Part shown: positions 8,014 through 16,703 of the stretch, piece by piece
Layout of the letters: each line of letters starts with the position of its first letter
How positions within the stretch are numbered: the first letter of the stretch is position 1
DNA from: Kiloniellaceae bacterium
GTDB lineage: Bacteria; Pseudomonadota; Alphaproteobacteria; Kiloniellales; Kiloniellaceae
DNA length: 64,000 nucleotides
NCBI GenBank assembly: GCA_021776195.1
Contig: JAJFGK010000139.1
Location: forward strand, 13,755-77,754
Reading direction: 5' to 3'
Notes under the pieces: generated by a model
The model's input: only the letters and a program-made list of their open reading frames with translations
What the model was told of the DNA's origin: nothing
Database searches by the model: none
Made by a program: the position numbers and the translations under genes

Positions 8014-8619
8014 ATGAAGACGGCATCACGCGACGCCCGGCGCGACGAGATTTTGGCGGTCGCGATCGAGGTCCTCGCGGAGAAAGGCTACCGGGATGCC
8101 AGCATGCTCGAGATCGCCAGGCGCGCATCGGCCTCGAAGGAAACGCTCTATGCCTGGTTCGGCGACAAGCGGGGCCTCTTCGAAGCGGTGATCCAAGGCA
8201 ACGCGCGGACGGTTCAATTGCTACTCGCGCGTCATCTGGCGAACGACGCGCCCGCCGAGCTGGTCCTCGTGGAGTTCGGCCGCGCGCTTTTGCAATTGCT
8301 GCTCGGCGACAGCGCGGTTGCCATCAATCGCGCCGCGATCTCGGAAGCCACCTCCGATCCGCGCCTGTCCGAGATCCTGACCCGGGCCGGCCGCGAGGCC
8401 ACCTTGCCGGGCTTTCTGCGCTATCTCGAACTGCAGCGCGAGCGCGGCCTCATGACCTTCGACGACCCGTCCCTGGCCGCCCAAGACTTTCTCGGCCTGC
8501 TGCTCGGCGACATCCAGGTCAGGCGTCTTCTCGGCCGGCTGCCGGCGCCGAGGAAAGCGCAAGTAGAGGCACGCGCCGCGCGCGCGGCAAAAAACTTCCT
8601 GCGCCTCTACGCCGCCTAA
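8014..8619 (+). CDS. TetR/AcrR-family transcriptional regulator
   Basis: A 201-residue protein. The N-terminal helix-turn-helix (about 10-57) shows the family pattern: AIEVLAEKGY, then SMLEIARRASASKETLYAWF and DKRGLFEAVI. The C-terminal ligand/dimer domain (about 75-200) resembles the AefR-like group. It most likely represses itself and the divergent small membrane protein through the two CGTACC-N4-GGTACG palindromes in the 100-bp gap. The inducer is unknown. Confidence 0.88.
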   Translation: MKTASRDARRDEILAVAIEVLAEKGYRDASMLEIARRASASKETLYAWFGDKRGLFEAVIQGNARTVQLLLARHLANDAPAELVLVEFGRALLQLLLGDSAVAINRAAISEATSDPRLSEILTRAGREATLPGFLRYLELQRERGLMTFDDPSLAAQDFLGLLLGDIQVRRLLGRLPAPRKAQVEARAARAAKNFLRLYAA

Positions 8620-8672
8620 ACGGCAATCTCACTGGCCCGCGGTCGGACGGAGAAACCGCGGTTTCGAGTTTG

Positions 8673-10466
8673 CTAAGACGGGCAGTAGGGACGAACCGCG
8701 TCGCCGGCCCTTGCGAGCTCCATGACGGGCCATGTTTTGCCGTCCTGGAAGTAGAAGCCGACCATCCCGTTCGGCAGCAGCTGCACGATGTTGCCGCCAT
8801 AGCCCATCATCTGCGGGACGTTGACGTCGCAGCCGTCGAGTTCCAGGGCGAGATGCCAGAAGGACATGTGGTAGCTGTATCTGGCCCAGGCCGTCGACTT
8901 CCCCTGGCGATCCGTCCGATAGAGCGCGTCTTTCAGCTTGCCGGCGCTGAGCAGCTGTTGGTCCCGATGGCGGCCGCCGTTCTGCAGCAGCTTGGCGATC
9001 TTGGCGACCTCGTCCACGGTGACGAAGAGGCCCCAGGCCAGGATCGGTAGGCCCGCTACCGGGTCATCCTCTCGGGTGCGCTGGATCGGGGCGTGATCGA
9101 TGCCGATCGGCCGCAGCACCTCGTCGGCCATCATGTCCCAGAGGTTCGCCTCTGGGCCCGCCCGGCTTTTCAGAAAGGCGTCCATCGCGGCGGCCAGGAC
9201 AAAAGTATCGATGCTGCGATAGCGAAAGACCTGATCCGGCCCCCAGGGATAATTGCCGCTGAAAAAGGCCGCCCGGAGCTTCTTCCGCGCGGACGGTGCC
9301 TTGGCGAATTGCCAGAACAGGGCGACGTTGTCCTCGTCCCTGTCCTTCGACTCGGGATCGAGCGACCTGTCGCCGAGGCCGGTCGCCATGTTCAGGGCAT
9401 CGCCAAAGCGCACGGCTTGCCACCCGTCGTGGGCGGCCGTGACTTCCAGATAGTCGGCAACCTTCAGGTCGAAGACCTCGTCGCCGTAGATTTGAGCCAA
9501 GCGCAACAGGCTCAAGAGAGCGCCCATGGTCTTGGTCACCGAAAACACGCCATGACGCATGTCCTGGCAGTAGGGATAGTCGCCGAAACTCGTCGCGCAG
9601 GGGCGCAGATAGATCACGTCGTCGACGACCAGCCCGCTCGCGGAGACATGGTTCGGCCCGTCCAGCTCATCGAGGAGCGCAAGCGCTTCGGCGCCGGGGC
9701 GGCTTTCCAGCTCCGCCCAGGGTCGCACCGGCAGGCGCCGCGCCAGTTCTCCATCGAATGCGCCGGTGACCTGTGCCGGGTTGTCGATCGTGTCGGGCAA
9801 GAAGCCCGCGTCCAATCGTCCCCAGGCCTGAAACCTGTTCCAGGGCGCGGCCTCCTGGACGATTTGGAACTGCACCTTCGAGACCCGCTCCTCGTCGAAC
9901 AGGAACATGGCCAGGCCATTGTGCGATTCGTTGAAGGCCTGACCCGCCAGAACGAAGGGAAAGGAGGCCCGCGACAGGCCGTCGTCTGCCGCCTCGGACC
10001 AGACCCGACCCGGCGATAGAATGATGCTCCAGCCACTTTTCGTGCCGGTGCCATCGATGAGGCCGCGTTGGACCGGCACCAGATAGTCCCCATGACCGAC
10101 GAATTGCAGGTCCACTTCGGGGAACCAGCGCTCCGACGGCCCAAGAGCATAGGTCATTTGCATCTTGGTTTCGGGGATCGACAGCGTGCCGGAAAAGACG
10201 TGCCGGGCGGCGCCGGCCGCGCCCACCGGCATGAAATTGGCGTTGTGGATGGGGCTCTCCGGCCGGTCGAGATCGGCCATCAGCGCGTCAGCGGACAGCT
10301 TGTCCCTGGTTTCGCCCGGCGGCGCCACCGTCTCGGCCGCCGGCGCCCCCGCGGGTTCCATCCAGGCCAGGAGCGCAAATGCCAAAGCGATGCCATGGAC
10401 AGCTGAACGAAGCCGTCGGCCTTTTGCCACCTGAAGGGGCCGCTTTGTTTCTTCCACTCGAACCAT
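8673..10466 (-). CDS. Exported beta-lactamase-fold serine hydrolase, extended
   Basis: About 597 residues from the ATG at 10466; a GTG at 10580 is an alternative. The N-terminus has a signal peptide (basic residues, then IALAFALLAW and a GAPAAE cleavage region). Residues about 80-280 form an extra N-terminal domain I cannot name. The C-terminal half is a class C beta-lactamase/transpeptidase-like domain: FSVTKTMG contains the S-x-x-K nucleophile, FRYRSID lies at the Tyr box, and MGYGGN lies at the third motif. It should act in the periplasm as an esterase, amidase or peptidase. It is divergent from the amidohydrolase gene. Confidence 0.8.
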   Translation of the reverse strand: MVRVEETKRPLQVAKGRRLRSAVHGIALAFALLAWMEPAGAPAAETVAPPGETRDKLSADALMADLDRPESPIHNANFMPVGAAGAARHVFSGTLSIPETKMQMTYALGPSERWFPEVDLQFVGHGDYLVPVQRGLIDGTGTKSGWSIILSPGRVWSEAADDGLSRASFPFVLAGQAFNESHNGLAMFLFDEERVSKVQFQIVQEAAPWNRFQAWGRLDAGFLPDTIDNPAQVTGAFDGELARRLPVRPWAELESRPGAEALALLDELDGPNHVSASGLVVDDVIYLRPCATSFGDYPYCQDMRHGVFSVTKTMGALLSLLRLAQIYGDEVFDLKVADYLEVTAAHDGWQAVRFGDALNMATGLGDRSLDPESKDRDEDNVALFWQFAKAPSARKKLRAAFFSGNYPWGPDQVFRYRSIDTFVLAAAMDAFLKSRAGPEANLWDMMADEVLRPIGIDHAPIQRTREDDPVAGLPILAWGLFVTVDEVAKIAKLLQNGGRHRDQQLLSAGKLKDALYRTDRQGKSTAWARYSYHMSFWHLALELDGCDVNVPQMMGYGGNIVQLLPNGMVGFYFQDGKTWPVMELARAGDAVRPYCPS

Positions 10467-10724
10467 CCAACGATCTCTATCAGATCGGTGCCCGGAATTG
10501 AAAGGGCCATGAGCGGAAGGCCAAGCACGGACCCTCGGCGTTCGGCCAGCCCGATTGGGCGGCCGCCTTGACGCTTTCACGAGGGGGGCGGGTCTGGATA
10601 CTATCGAAAGGCGTGAATCGGCTGTCTGGTGTCAGCCGGCCGGAACGATTTCGCCCTTTCCTGGCAGGCCGAGCCGGGCGGCCAGCGCGGTGTTGGCCGG
10701 TGGCCTTTGGAGGGAGATTTGACC

Positions 10725-11867
10725 ATGGCGGCCTCAACCACCCGCATTGTATCGGCGGATTCCCATGTGACCGAACCGGTAGACCTGTGGGAGACACGGA
10801 TCGACCAGCGCTATCGCGACCGCGCGCCGCGCTATGCCTACGACGAGGCCAAGAAGAGCCTCAACTTCCTCATCGACGGGCAGGTGCCGCGTCAGGTCTC
10901 GGCCAACATCATGGCCGGCCAGCGGCCCGAAGACTACGCCGCATTCTTCGAGAAGGGCATCGAGGCCGCCCGCCCGGGCGGCTGGGACACGGCGGCGCGT
11001 CTCGCCGACATGGACCTGGACGGCATCCACGCCGCGGTCAACTACACCAGCCAGGGCTTCTCGCTGTTTCAGATCACCGAAGCCGGCTACCAGGAGGCCT
11101 GCTTTCGCACCTACAACGACTGGCTCTCCGAGTACTGCGCGGCGGCGCCCGGGCGCCTGTTCGGGATCGCCCTGATCTCCCTCTTCGATGTCGAGCAGGC
11201 CGTGGCCGAACTCCAGCGCTGCCACGACCTGGGGCTCTGTGGCGCGATGATCTGGGGCGCTCCGCCCGAGGCCTTGCCCTTCGTGTCCGACCACTACGAG
11301 CCCTTCTGGGCCGCGGCGGCGGCGCTCGCCATGCCGCTTTCGCTGCACATCGGTACCGGCGGCGACCGCGCCGCGCTCGCCAAGGCAAGCGACCCCGAGC
11401 CCTACTGGCGCAACATGGGCGCCCTGGTCGGGCTGCCCGCCGAGATCCAGCGTTCGCTGGTCGCGCTGATCTTTTCCGGCGTGATGCAGCGTCATCCCAC
11501 GCTGAAATTCGTCTCGGCCGAATACGACATGGGCTGGATACCCTATTTCCTGCAGAACGCCGATGCCCTCTACAAGCGGTGGGCGCCGGTCGCCGGCTAT
11601 CGTCTGGACCTGCGGCCCTCGGAATACTTCCACCGTCAGGTTCGTGCGACCTTCATCCGTGAACCGATTGGGCTGCGCATGGTGGCGGCCGGGTTGATCG
11701 ATGCTGGCTGTGTGATGTGGTGCGACGACTATCCGCACGGCGCCTCGACCTGGCCGAAGTCGCGCGAGGTCATCGCCGAGACGATGGACGGTCTTTCCGC
11801 GACGGACCGACAGAAGATCACGCGCGACAACGTCACGGCGCTCTACGGGATCGATATTCAGCCCTAG
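10725..11867 (+). CDS. Amidohydrolase family protein (amidohydrolase-related, ACMSD-like)
   Basis: A 380-residue protein; the ATG at 10725 has a strong GGAGGGAG site. Hallmarks of the TIM-barrel amidohydrolase_2 group: SADSHVTEPVDLW at the first strand, LHIGTGGD mid-barrel, FVSAEYDMGWIPYF, and CDDYPHGASTWP carrying the conserved Asp near the C-terminus. This subgroup has DSHV in place of the classic HxH, so metal use is uncertain. It probably hydrolyses or decarboxylates a small acid. The Popeye-type gene starts 47 bases downstream, so the two are likely co-transcribed. Confidence 0.85.
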   Translation: MAASTTRIVSADSHVTEPVDLWETRIDQRYRDRAPRYAYDEAKKSLNFLIDGQVPRQVSANIMAGQRPEDYAAFFEKGIEAARPGGWDTAARLADMDLDGIHAAVNYTSQGFSLFQITEAGYQEACFRTYNDWLSEYCAAAPGRLFGIALISLFDVEQAVAELQRCHDLGLCGAMIWGAPPEALPFVSDHYEPFWAAAAALAMPLSLHIGTGGDRAALAKASDPEPYWRNMGALVGLPAEIQRSLVALIFSGVMQRHPTLKFVSAEYDMGWIPYFLQNADALYKRWAPVAGYRLDLRPSEYFHRQVRATFIREPIGLRMVAAGLIDAGCVMWCDDYPHGASTWPKSREVIAETMDGLSATDRQKITRDNVTALYGIDIQP

Positions 11868-11914
11868 AGCCCGCCACGGAAATCGCGGCCCCATACGGCC
11901 GGCAAGGAGCGACC

Positions 11915-12577
11915 ATGAACTTCCCCTTCGAACTCCTGATCCACGGGGCCAACATCTTGTATCTCGCCGCCTTCATGGTGCGGGACATTCTGTGGCTGCG
12001 CATTCTCACGGTGGTCGCCTCCTTCTGTCTGGTGCCCTACTTCTATCTCCGCCCCGAGCCGCTCTTGACCCCGATCTATTGGAACCTGGCCTTCACCGCC
12101 TTGAATGTTTTCTGGATCATCCGAATTCTGCTGGAACGCCGCCCGGTGAAACTGAACGACGACGAGCAGCGCTTGTGCGAACTGGTGTTCCGGACCATGA
12201 CCCCGCGCGAGATGCTCAAGATCCTGAAGCTGGCGACCTGGCACGAGGCCGATGCCAACGAGTGCTTCGTGCCGCGCGGGGAACCGTTGGACCGGCTGAT
12301 GGTGATCTTTTCCGGCAAGGCCTGCGTTCAGGTCGATGGCCGCAACGTCACCGAGTTGCAACCGGGCCAGTTCATCGGCAGCATCAGTTACGTGACCGGC
12401 GAGACCGCGCCGGCCAATGTGGTATCGCTGGAGCCGACCCGCTATGTCTCCTGGTCCAAGCCGGCGCTCAAGACCTTCATGGACAAGAACCCGGACCTGC
12501 ATTCGGCGCTCAAGACAACGCTCGCGATCGACCTTGCCGGATGGCTGAAGGCGACCTGGGCCCGCGGCGCCACTTGA
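11915..12577 (+). CDS. Popeye-type membrane cyclic-nucleotide-binding protein
   Basis: A 220-residue protein with an AAGGAG site. Three hydrophobic segments (about 8-22, 28-45, 52-70) are followed by an ERRPVKLNDDEQRL linker and a cNMP-binding-like beta-roll domain (about 95-215: PRGEPLDRLMVIFSGKACVQVDGR, split over its strands, then LQPGQFIGSISYVTGE). Three helices plus one such domain is the layout of the Popeye family, best known from animal cAMP sensors but also present in bacteria. Canonical phosphate-binding residues (R-x-A-A) are not obvious, as is usual in Popeye proteins. The ligand is unproven. It follows the amidohydrolase by 47 bases. Confidence 0.75.
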   Translation: MNFPFELLIHGANILYLAAFMVRDILWLRILTVVASFCLVPYFYLRPEPLLTPIYWNLAFTALNVFWIIRILLERRPVKLNDDEQRLCELVFRTMTPREMLKILKLATWHEADANECFVPRGEPLDRLMVIFSGKACVQVDGRNVTELQPGQFIGSISYVTGETAPANVVSLEPTRYVSWSKPALKTFMDKNPDLHSALKTTLAIDLAGWLKATWARGAT

Positions 12578-12593
12578 AGGATCGAACGTCCGG

Positions 12594-13367
12594 TCAGGGC
12601 AGCGGCAGTTTGGCCATCCTGCCACCGTCGACCGTGAAGACCTGACCGGTCACGAAGCTGGCGTCGTCGCTGGCGAGCCAGGCGACCAGGGCCGCGACTT
12701 CCTCGGGCGATCCGGTGCGCCCGACCGGGTGAATGCGGCCGATCTCCCGGCGGAAGGCGACCGGGTCGGGCAGCGATTCGATGAAATCCATATTGAGATC
12801 GGTGTCGATCCAGCCCGGCGCCACGGCATTGCAGCGGATCCCGTCGGGGCCGTGATCGACGGCGACGGCCCGGGTCAGCCCGTGGAGCCCCGCCTTGGAG
12901 GCGCAATAGGCCGGGTGGCGCGGATTCGAGCCCAGCCCTTCGATGGAGCCGGTGTTGACGATGCTGCCACACCTGCCCCCGCCCCCTTGGCGCAGGTGCG
13001 GCACCGCGTGTTTGATCAGCAGGAAGGGCGCCCGCAGGTTGACCGCCATGGTACGCTCCCAGTCCTCGAGCGCCATCTCCTCGACCGTGCCTTCCAGCAT
13101 CATGCCGGCATTGTTGACCAACACGTCGAGCCGCCCTGCCCGCTCGACAACCTCCTGAACGACAAGGGCCGGCGCCGCCGGGTCGGCCAGGTCGCAGACC
13201 ACCGTCTCCAAGCCCTCCGCCGCACCGCGCTGGGCGGTGAAGACCCGGGCGCCCTCCGCCGCGAGCCGCCGGGCGCAGGCCAGCCCGATGCCGCTGCGGC
13301 CACCGGTGACCAACGCGACCTTGCCGGCCTGCCGGCCCGCTGTGTCCTCCCTCACGCGATCGGTCAT
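12594..13367 (-). CDS. SDR-family oxidoreductase
   Basis: A 257-residue classical short-chain dehydrogenase/reductase. The cofactor loop TGGRSGIG (21-28), NNAG (85-88), catalytic Ser in NTGSIEG (S141), and Y154-x-x-x-K158 (AYCASKAG) are all present. The C-terminus has [11 protein letters not shown]. It should oxidise or reduce a hydroxy/keto substrate with NAD(P). Its ATG overlaps the stop of the upstream SDR (ATGA), so the two are translationally coupled. Confidence 0.87.
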   Translation of the reverse strand: MTDRVREDTAGRQAGKVALVTGGRSGIGLACARRLAAEGARVFTAQRGAAEGLETVVCDLADPAAPALVVQEVVERAGRLDVLVNNAGMMLEGTVEEMALEDWERTMAVNLRAPFLLIKHAVPHLRQGGGGRCGSIVNTGSIEGLGSNPRHPAYCASKAGLHGLTRAVAVDHGPDGIRCNAVAPGWIDTDLNMDFIESLPDPVAFRREIGRIHPVGRTGSPEEVAALVAWLASDDASFVTGQVFTVDGGRMAKLPLP

Positions 13368-14104
13368 GACACTGGTTTCCCCCCGTTCACCTCGACCAGG
13401 GAACCGCAGATGTAGCGGGCCTGATCGGAGGCCAGAAACAAGACCACATCGGCGATATCTTCGGGCTGGGCAATGCGGCCGAGCGGCACCGAGGCATCGA
13501 GTTTGGCGACCGCGCTGTCCGGATCGAGACCGCGAACGGCAAAACCGCTGCGCAGCATGGCCGTGTCCACCTCGTTGGGACAGACCGCGTTGACCCGGAT
13601 GCCCTGGTGGGCATGGTCTCGCCCCAGGCACTGAGTCAGCGAGGCGACCGCCGCCTTGGTCAGGCAGTAGATCGGATGGTTGGGGCCGGGATGGACGCCC
13701 CAGCAGGAGGCGGTGTTGACGACCGCACCGCCGCCGCCCGCAGCCAGAATCGGGATCGCCGCCCGGCAGATGCGAAAGGGCGCCTCTACGTTGACCGCCA
13801 TGGAGAGGTTGAAATCCTCGTCGCTGGCCTGGGTCACCGGCCCGCGCCGAATGATCCCGGCGTTGTTGATCACGATATCGAGGCCGCCCAGCGCCTCGGC
13901 CGCCCGCCCGGCCAGGCCGTCGCAATAGGCCGGATCGGTCAGATCGCCGGGCAGTGCCGCTTGACAGGTTAGACCCTCGGTCACGCGGTCGGCCGCCGCG
14001 ACAAGGACGCCGGCCGCCGCCAGCCGTTGCAAGATCGCCCGCCCGATGCCGCCGGCCGCGCCGGTCACCAGCGCCTTGCGGCCGGAAAGTTCATACCTGT
14101 CCAC
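13364..14104 (-). CDS. SDR-family oxidoreductase
   Basis: A 246-residue classical SDR starting at a GTG behind [15 protein letters not shown] (14-21), NNAG (80-83), S133 and Y146-x-x-x-K150 (IYCLTKAA) form a complete cofactor and catalytic set. It is the first gene of a two-SDR operon. Paired SDRs usually act on successive or stereochemically opposite steps of one pathway, which cannot be identified here. Confidence 0.87.
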   Translation of the reverse strand: MDRYELSGRKALVTGAAGGIGRAILQRLAAAGVLVAAADRVTEGLTCQAALPGDLTDPAYCDGLAGRAAEALGGLDIVINNAGIIRRGPVTQASDEDFNLSMAVNVEAPFRICRAAIPILAAGGGGAVVNTASCWGVHPGPNHPIYCLTKAAVASLTQCLGRDHAHQGIRVNAVCPNEVDTAMLRSGFAVRGLDPDSAVAKLDASVPLGRIAQPEDIADVVLFLASDQARYICGSLVEVNGGKPVS

Positions 14105-14346
14105 AGCGTTCCCCTGCCCCTCCTACATCGCACTTTCGGTGCCTCGAAAATTCAGACCAGAAAGGCCGTCGGCGCAAGGCAAAGGTCACACCAGCGAAGT
14201 GTGAAAGACCTCACGCCGGCCCGGTCGCGATCCGGCCTATATCAGAATTCGACGCGAGGTCATCCATGGTCCGCATCGCGTGGTCGGCCAGAACCGGCAC
14301 CTGCCGGGCGGCCCGACCCGAAGCTCTGCGATAGGAGGAAGCACCG

Positions 14347-15174
14347 ATGGCGGTTCTGAAAAAAGGCTCGAAGGGCGACGAGGTGACAAAGCTGCAGGAG
14401 CAGTTGGTCAAGGCCGGCGTCAAGCCGAAGCCCAAGGTCGATGGCAAGTTCGGCAAGGGCACCGCCGAAGCGGTCAAGGCCTTTCAAACGATGAAGAAGC
14501 TGAAGCCCGATGGCGTCGCCGGAAAGAAGACCCTTGGCGCCCTTGGCGGCGGCGGCGGCCGGAACGCCGGTGGCAAGGCTGGCGGCGGCTCCAAGGCGGG
14601 CGGCTCCAAGGCGGGCGGTGCCAAGTCTGGTGGTGGTGACGGCGGTGGCAAGGGCGGCGTGAAACTGCCCAAGGGCGCGCTTCAGAAACTGAACGACATC
14701 AAAAAACAGCTCCACGCCCATCAGGGAGACTGCAAGGCGGCGGCCGGCAGCATCGCCAAGGCGCAGAAGGAGTTTCAGAAGCAGGCCGGCATGCCCGAAC
14801 CGGAAAAGACCAAGCACATGAGGCCGATCATGGCGCTCTTCGCCAAGACCGAAAAGAGCCAGAAGAACCTGGCGGCGACCCTGCTAAAAACCAGTGGCCT
14901 GACGAGCGAGCTGGGAAAATCGGGCGACAAGGGCGCCAAGAAACTGGTCGAGCTGGCCCAGAACATGGATGGCGCCGCGAAAAAGTATGTCGCCCACAGC
15001 AAATCGACCGGCAAAAGGGGCGAGGAATTCCTGAAGCGGCTGGCCAAGGATCAGATGATGTCGACGCACAACATCGGTGGCCGCTTCACCGAGATCTACC
15101 TGGACTCCACGCCAGGCAGAAAGTTTATCAACGCCTGGACTGGCCTTTATGACATCGCCAAGAAGGCGGCCTAG
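14347..15174 (+). CDS. Peptidoglycan-binding protein with C-terminal helical domain shared with its neighbour
   Basis: A 275-residue protein behind AGGAGGA. Residues 1-65 are a PG_binding_1 domain (LKKGSKGDEVTKLQEQL, DGKFGKGTAEAVKAFQ, LKPDGVAGKKTLGAL). Residues 66-105 are a Gly/Ser/Ala/Lys linker. Residues about 110-275 are Lys-rich helices. The block EKTKHMRPI, EKSQKNL, KKLVEL, MDGAAKKYVAHSKSTGK, RLAKD aligns residue by residue with the next gene. No signal peptide is visible, which is odd for a wall-binding domain and suggests non-classical export or delivery by a secretion machine. Function unknown. Confidence 0.8.
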   Translation: MAVLKKGSKGDEVTKLQEQLVKAGVKPKPKVDGKFGKGTAEAVKAFQTMKKLKPDGVAGKKTLGALGGGGGRNAGGKAGGGSKAGGSKAGGAKSGGGDGGGKGGVKLPKGALQKLNDIKKQLHAHQGDCKAAAGSIAKAQKEFQKQAGMPEPEKTKHMRPIMALFAKTEKSQKNLAATLLKTSGLTSELGKSGDKGAKKLVELAQNMDGAAKKYVAHSKSTGKRGEEFLKRLAKDQMMSTHNIGGRFTEIYLDSTPGRKFINAWTGLYDIAKKAA

Positions 15175-15334
15175 GGAAGTGTGACGTGGCTCACGCCTAT
15201 GCCTGCCGACCCGCGTTACAATCTCAATGGGTCGGCCGGGGCCCTCGACGAGAGATTGGATGGGTCCTGCTTCCGATTCTCCGGCCCGGTCGGAACACTT
15301 GAGATAACCCGAAACCAAAGATGGGAGGCCCAAG

Positions 15335-16267
15335 ATGGCAGCCGCGAAAGGCAAGGAGATCAAGGTCAAAGCCAAGTTGGAGGTGTGGGAGCTCTGCCCG
15401 GCCAAGACCCTGAAGATCATTCAGGGCAAAGAGTACAAACTGAAGTTCAAGCCGGTCGAGATTGCCGGCAGCCTCGATCTTGCGAACGAGGACTATAAAG
15501 ATTTGACGCCGGCAAACTTCCCAGACTTCTTCAAGAACACCATGCGCCGGGAACTGGCGATCTTTCACGTTCGTGCGGAACAGGAGCTGGCAAAGGTCGA
15601 TAAGGCCAAGAACGACCGGGACAAGGCCAAGTGCAAGCAAAACCTGAAGCAGGTTCTCGAGAACACGGCCAAGGACATTCACAAGGCGGCGCCGAAGATC
15701 TTCAAGGAGATGCAGGATAGCGCCGGCAAGGCGACTAAAAGCGCCGAGCTGCCAAAGGACGCCGGCAAGAACCTGAAGGGCGTCGAGAAATCCATCGCCG
15801 GGATGCAAGACGACACCAAGACCCTGGCCGAGGCCGCCGTCGAGGCGCAGCGCGCGCTCAGCGAACAGCCGGTCATGACCAAGCAGGAAAAGGCCAAGCA
15901 CCTGAAGCCGATCGTCGATTTGATCATGGCGGTCGAAAAGAGCCAGAAAGACCTGCTGGCCGATCTGCAAAAGTCCGCCGATCTGACCCGCGACATCGAC
16001 CAGAAGTCGGCCGACAGCCAGGCCAAGAAGCTGCTCAAACTGGGCAAGGTCATGGACGGGGCGGCGAAGAAGTTCAGCGCCCACGCCAGATCGACCAAGA
16101 AGGACTCCGCGGGTCTCGTATCGCGACTGGCGGCCCGCGAGTTCGACTCGCCCGACGCCGTGCGCGCCGCGGTCGCCAAGCTCTACAAGCCGCCCAGCCT
16201 GGCGCAGCTCGAGGAGGCCTACGGCGATTTCGCGGATGACGCCAAAAAGATCAAGAAGGCCGCCTGA
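15335..16267 (+). CDS. Helical-domain protein of unknown function, paralogous to the upstream gene
   Basis: A 310-residue Lys-rich protein behind GGGAGG. The N-terminal part (1-70: KVKAKLEVWELCP, IIQGKEYKLKFKPVEIAG) looks beta-stranded and is unfamiliar. Residues 70-200 are helical or coiled-coil. Residues about 180-265 repeat the neighbour's domain: EKAKHLKPI, EKSQKDL, KKLLKL, MDGAAKKFSAHARSTKK, SRLAARE. No signal peptide or membrane segment. The two genes are 160 bp apart on the same strand, each with its own strong ribosome-binding site. They are probably partners or successive products of a duplication. No function can be assigned. Confidence 0.75.
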   Translation: MAAAKGKEIKVKAKLEVWELCPAKTLKIIQGKEYKLKFKPVEIAGSLDLANEDYKDLTPANFPDFFKNTMRRELAIFHVRAEQELAKVDKAKNDRDKAKCKQNLKQVLENTAKDIHKAAPKIFKEMQDSAGKATKSAELPKDAGKNLKGVEKSIAGMQDDTKTLAEAAVEAQRALSEQPVMTKQEKAKHLKPIVDLIMAVEKSQKDLLADLQKSADLTRDIDQKSADSQAKKLLKLGKVMDGAAKKFSAHARSTKKDSAGLVSRLAAREFDSPDAVRAAVAKLYKPPSLAQLEEAYGDFADDAKKIKKAA

Positions 16268-16309
16268 CCGGGACGCTGGCTAGCGCGGTCGCCGTGTCAA
16301 TTGCCAACA

Positions 16310-16648
16310 TCACCGCCCAGCGTCACCGCGCGGCAGGGGCGAATAGTCCGTCGGCGCGAGCACCGTCGCCGTCGTCGTTTCGTAGGGCGCGCCATCGGTC
16401 CAGCCTGCCTTCTCGGCCAGCCATGTCTCGTGCGCGATGAACTTCGGCCAGATCGCCTCGCGGGCCTCTGCACTCTCGAACCCGAGCAGATAAACGAAGG
16501 TTTTGCCGTCCGGCTCGAGCGGTTCCCAAAACCCGACCGTGCGGATCCCGACCTCGTGAAACAGCGGGACGATGACGTCGCGGAACAGGCGGTGGCAGTC
16601 CGCCATACGCCCCGGCTTGATGACATATTGCCTCAGTTCGTGGATCAT
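16310..16648 (-). CDS. NIPSNAP-family protein
   Basis: A 112-residue ferredoxin-like alpha/beta protein with the family opening M-IHELRQY-x-IKPGRM and the middle strand FVYLLGFES-x-AE-R, followed by W-x-KF. NIPSNAP proteins are dimeric and of uncertain function in bacteria, often next to catabolic enzymes. It is divergent from the aldo/keto reductase, about 55 bp apart. Confidence 0.8.
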   Translation of the reverse strand: MIHELRQYVIKPGRMADCHRLFRDVIVPLFHEVGIRTVGFWEPLEPDGKTFVYLLGFESAEAREAIWPKFIAHETWLAEKAGWTDGAPYETTTATVLAPTDYSPLPRGDAGR

Positions 16649-16703
16649 GCGCGCGGATCCTTTGTCGTTTGAATGGCGTTCTATCCACTGGGGGCATCAA
16701 GTC

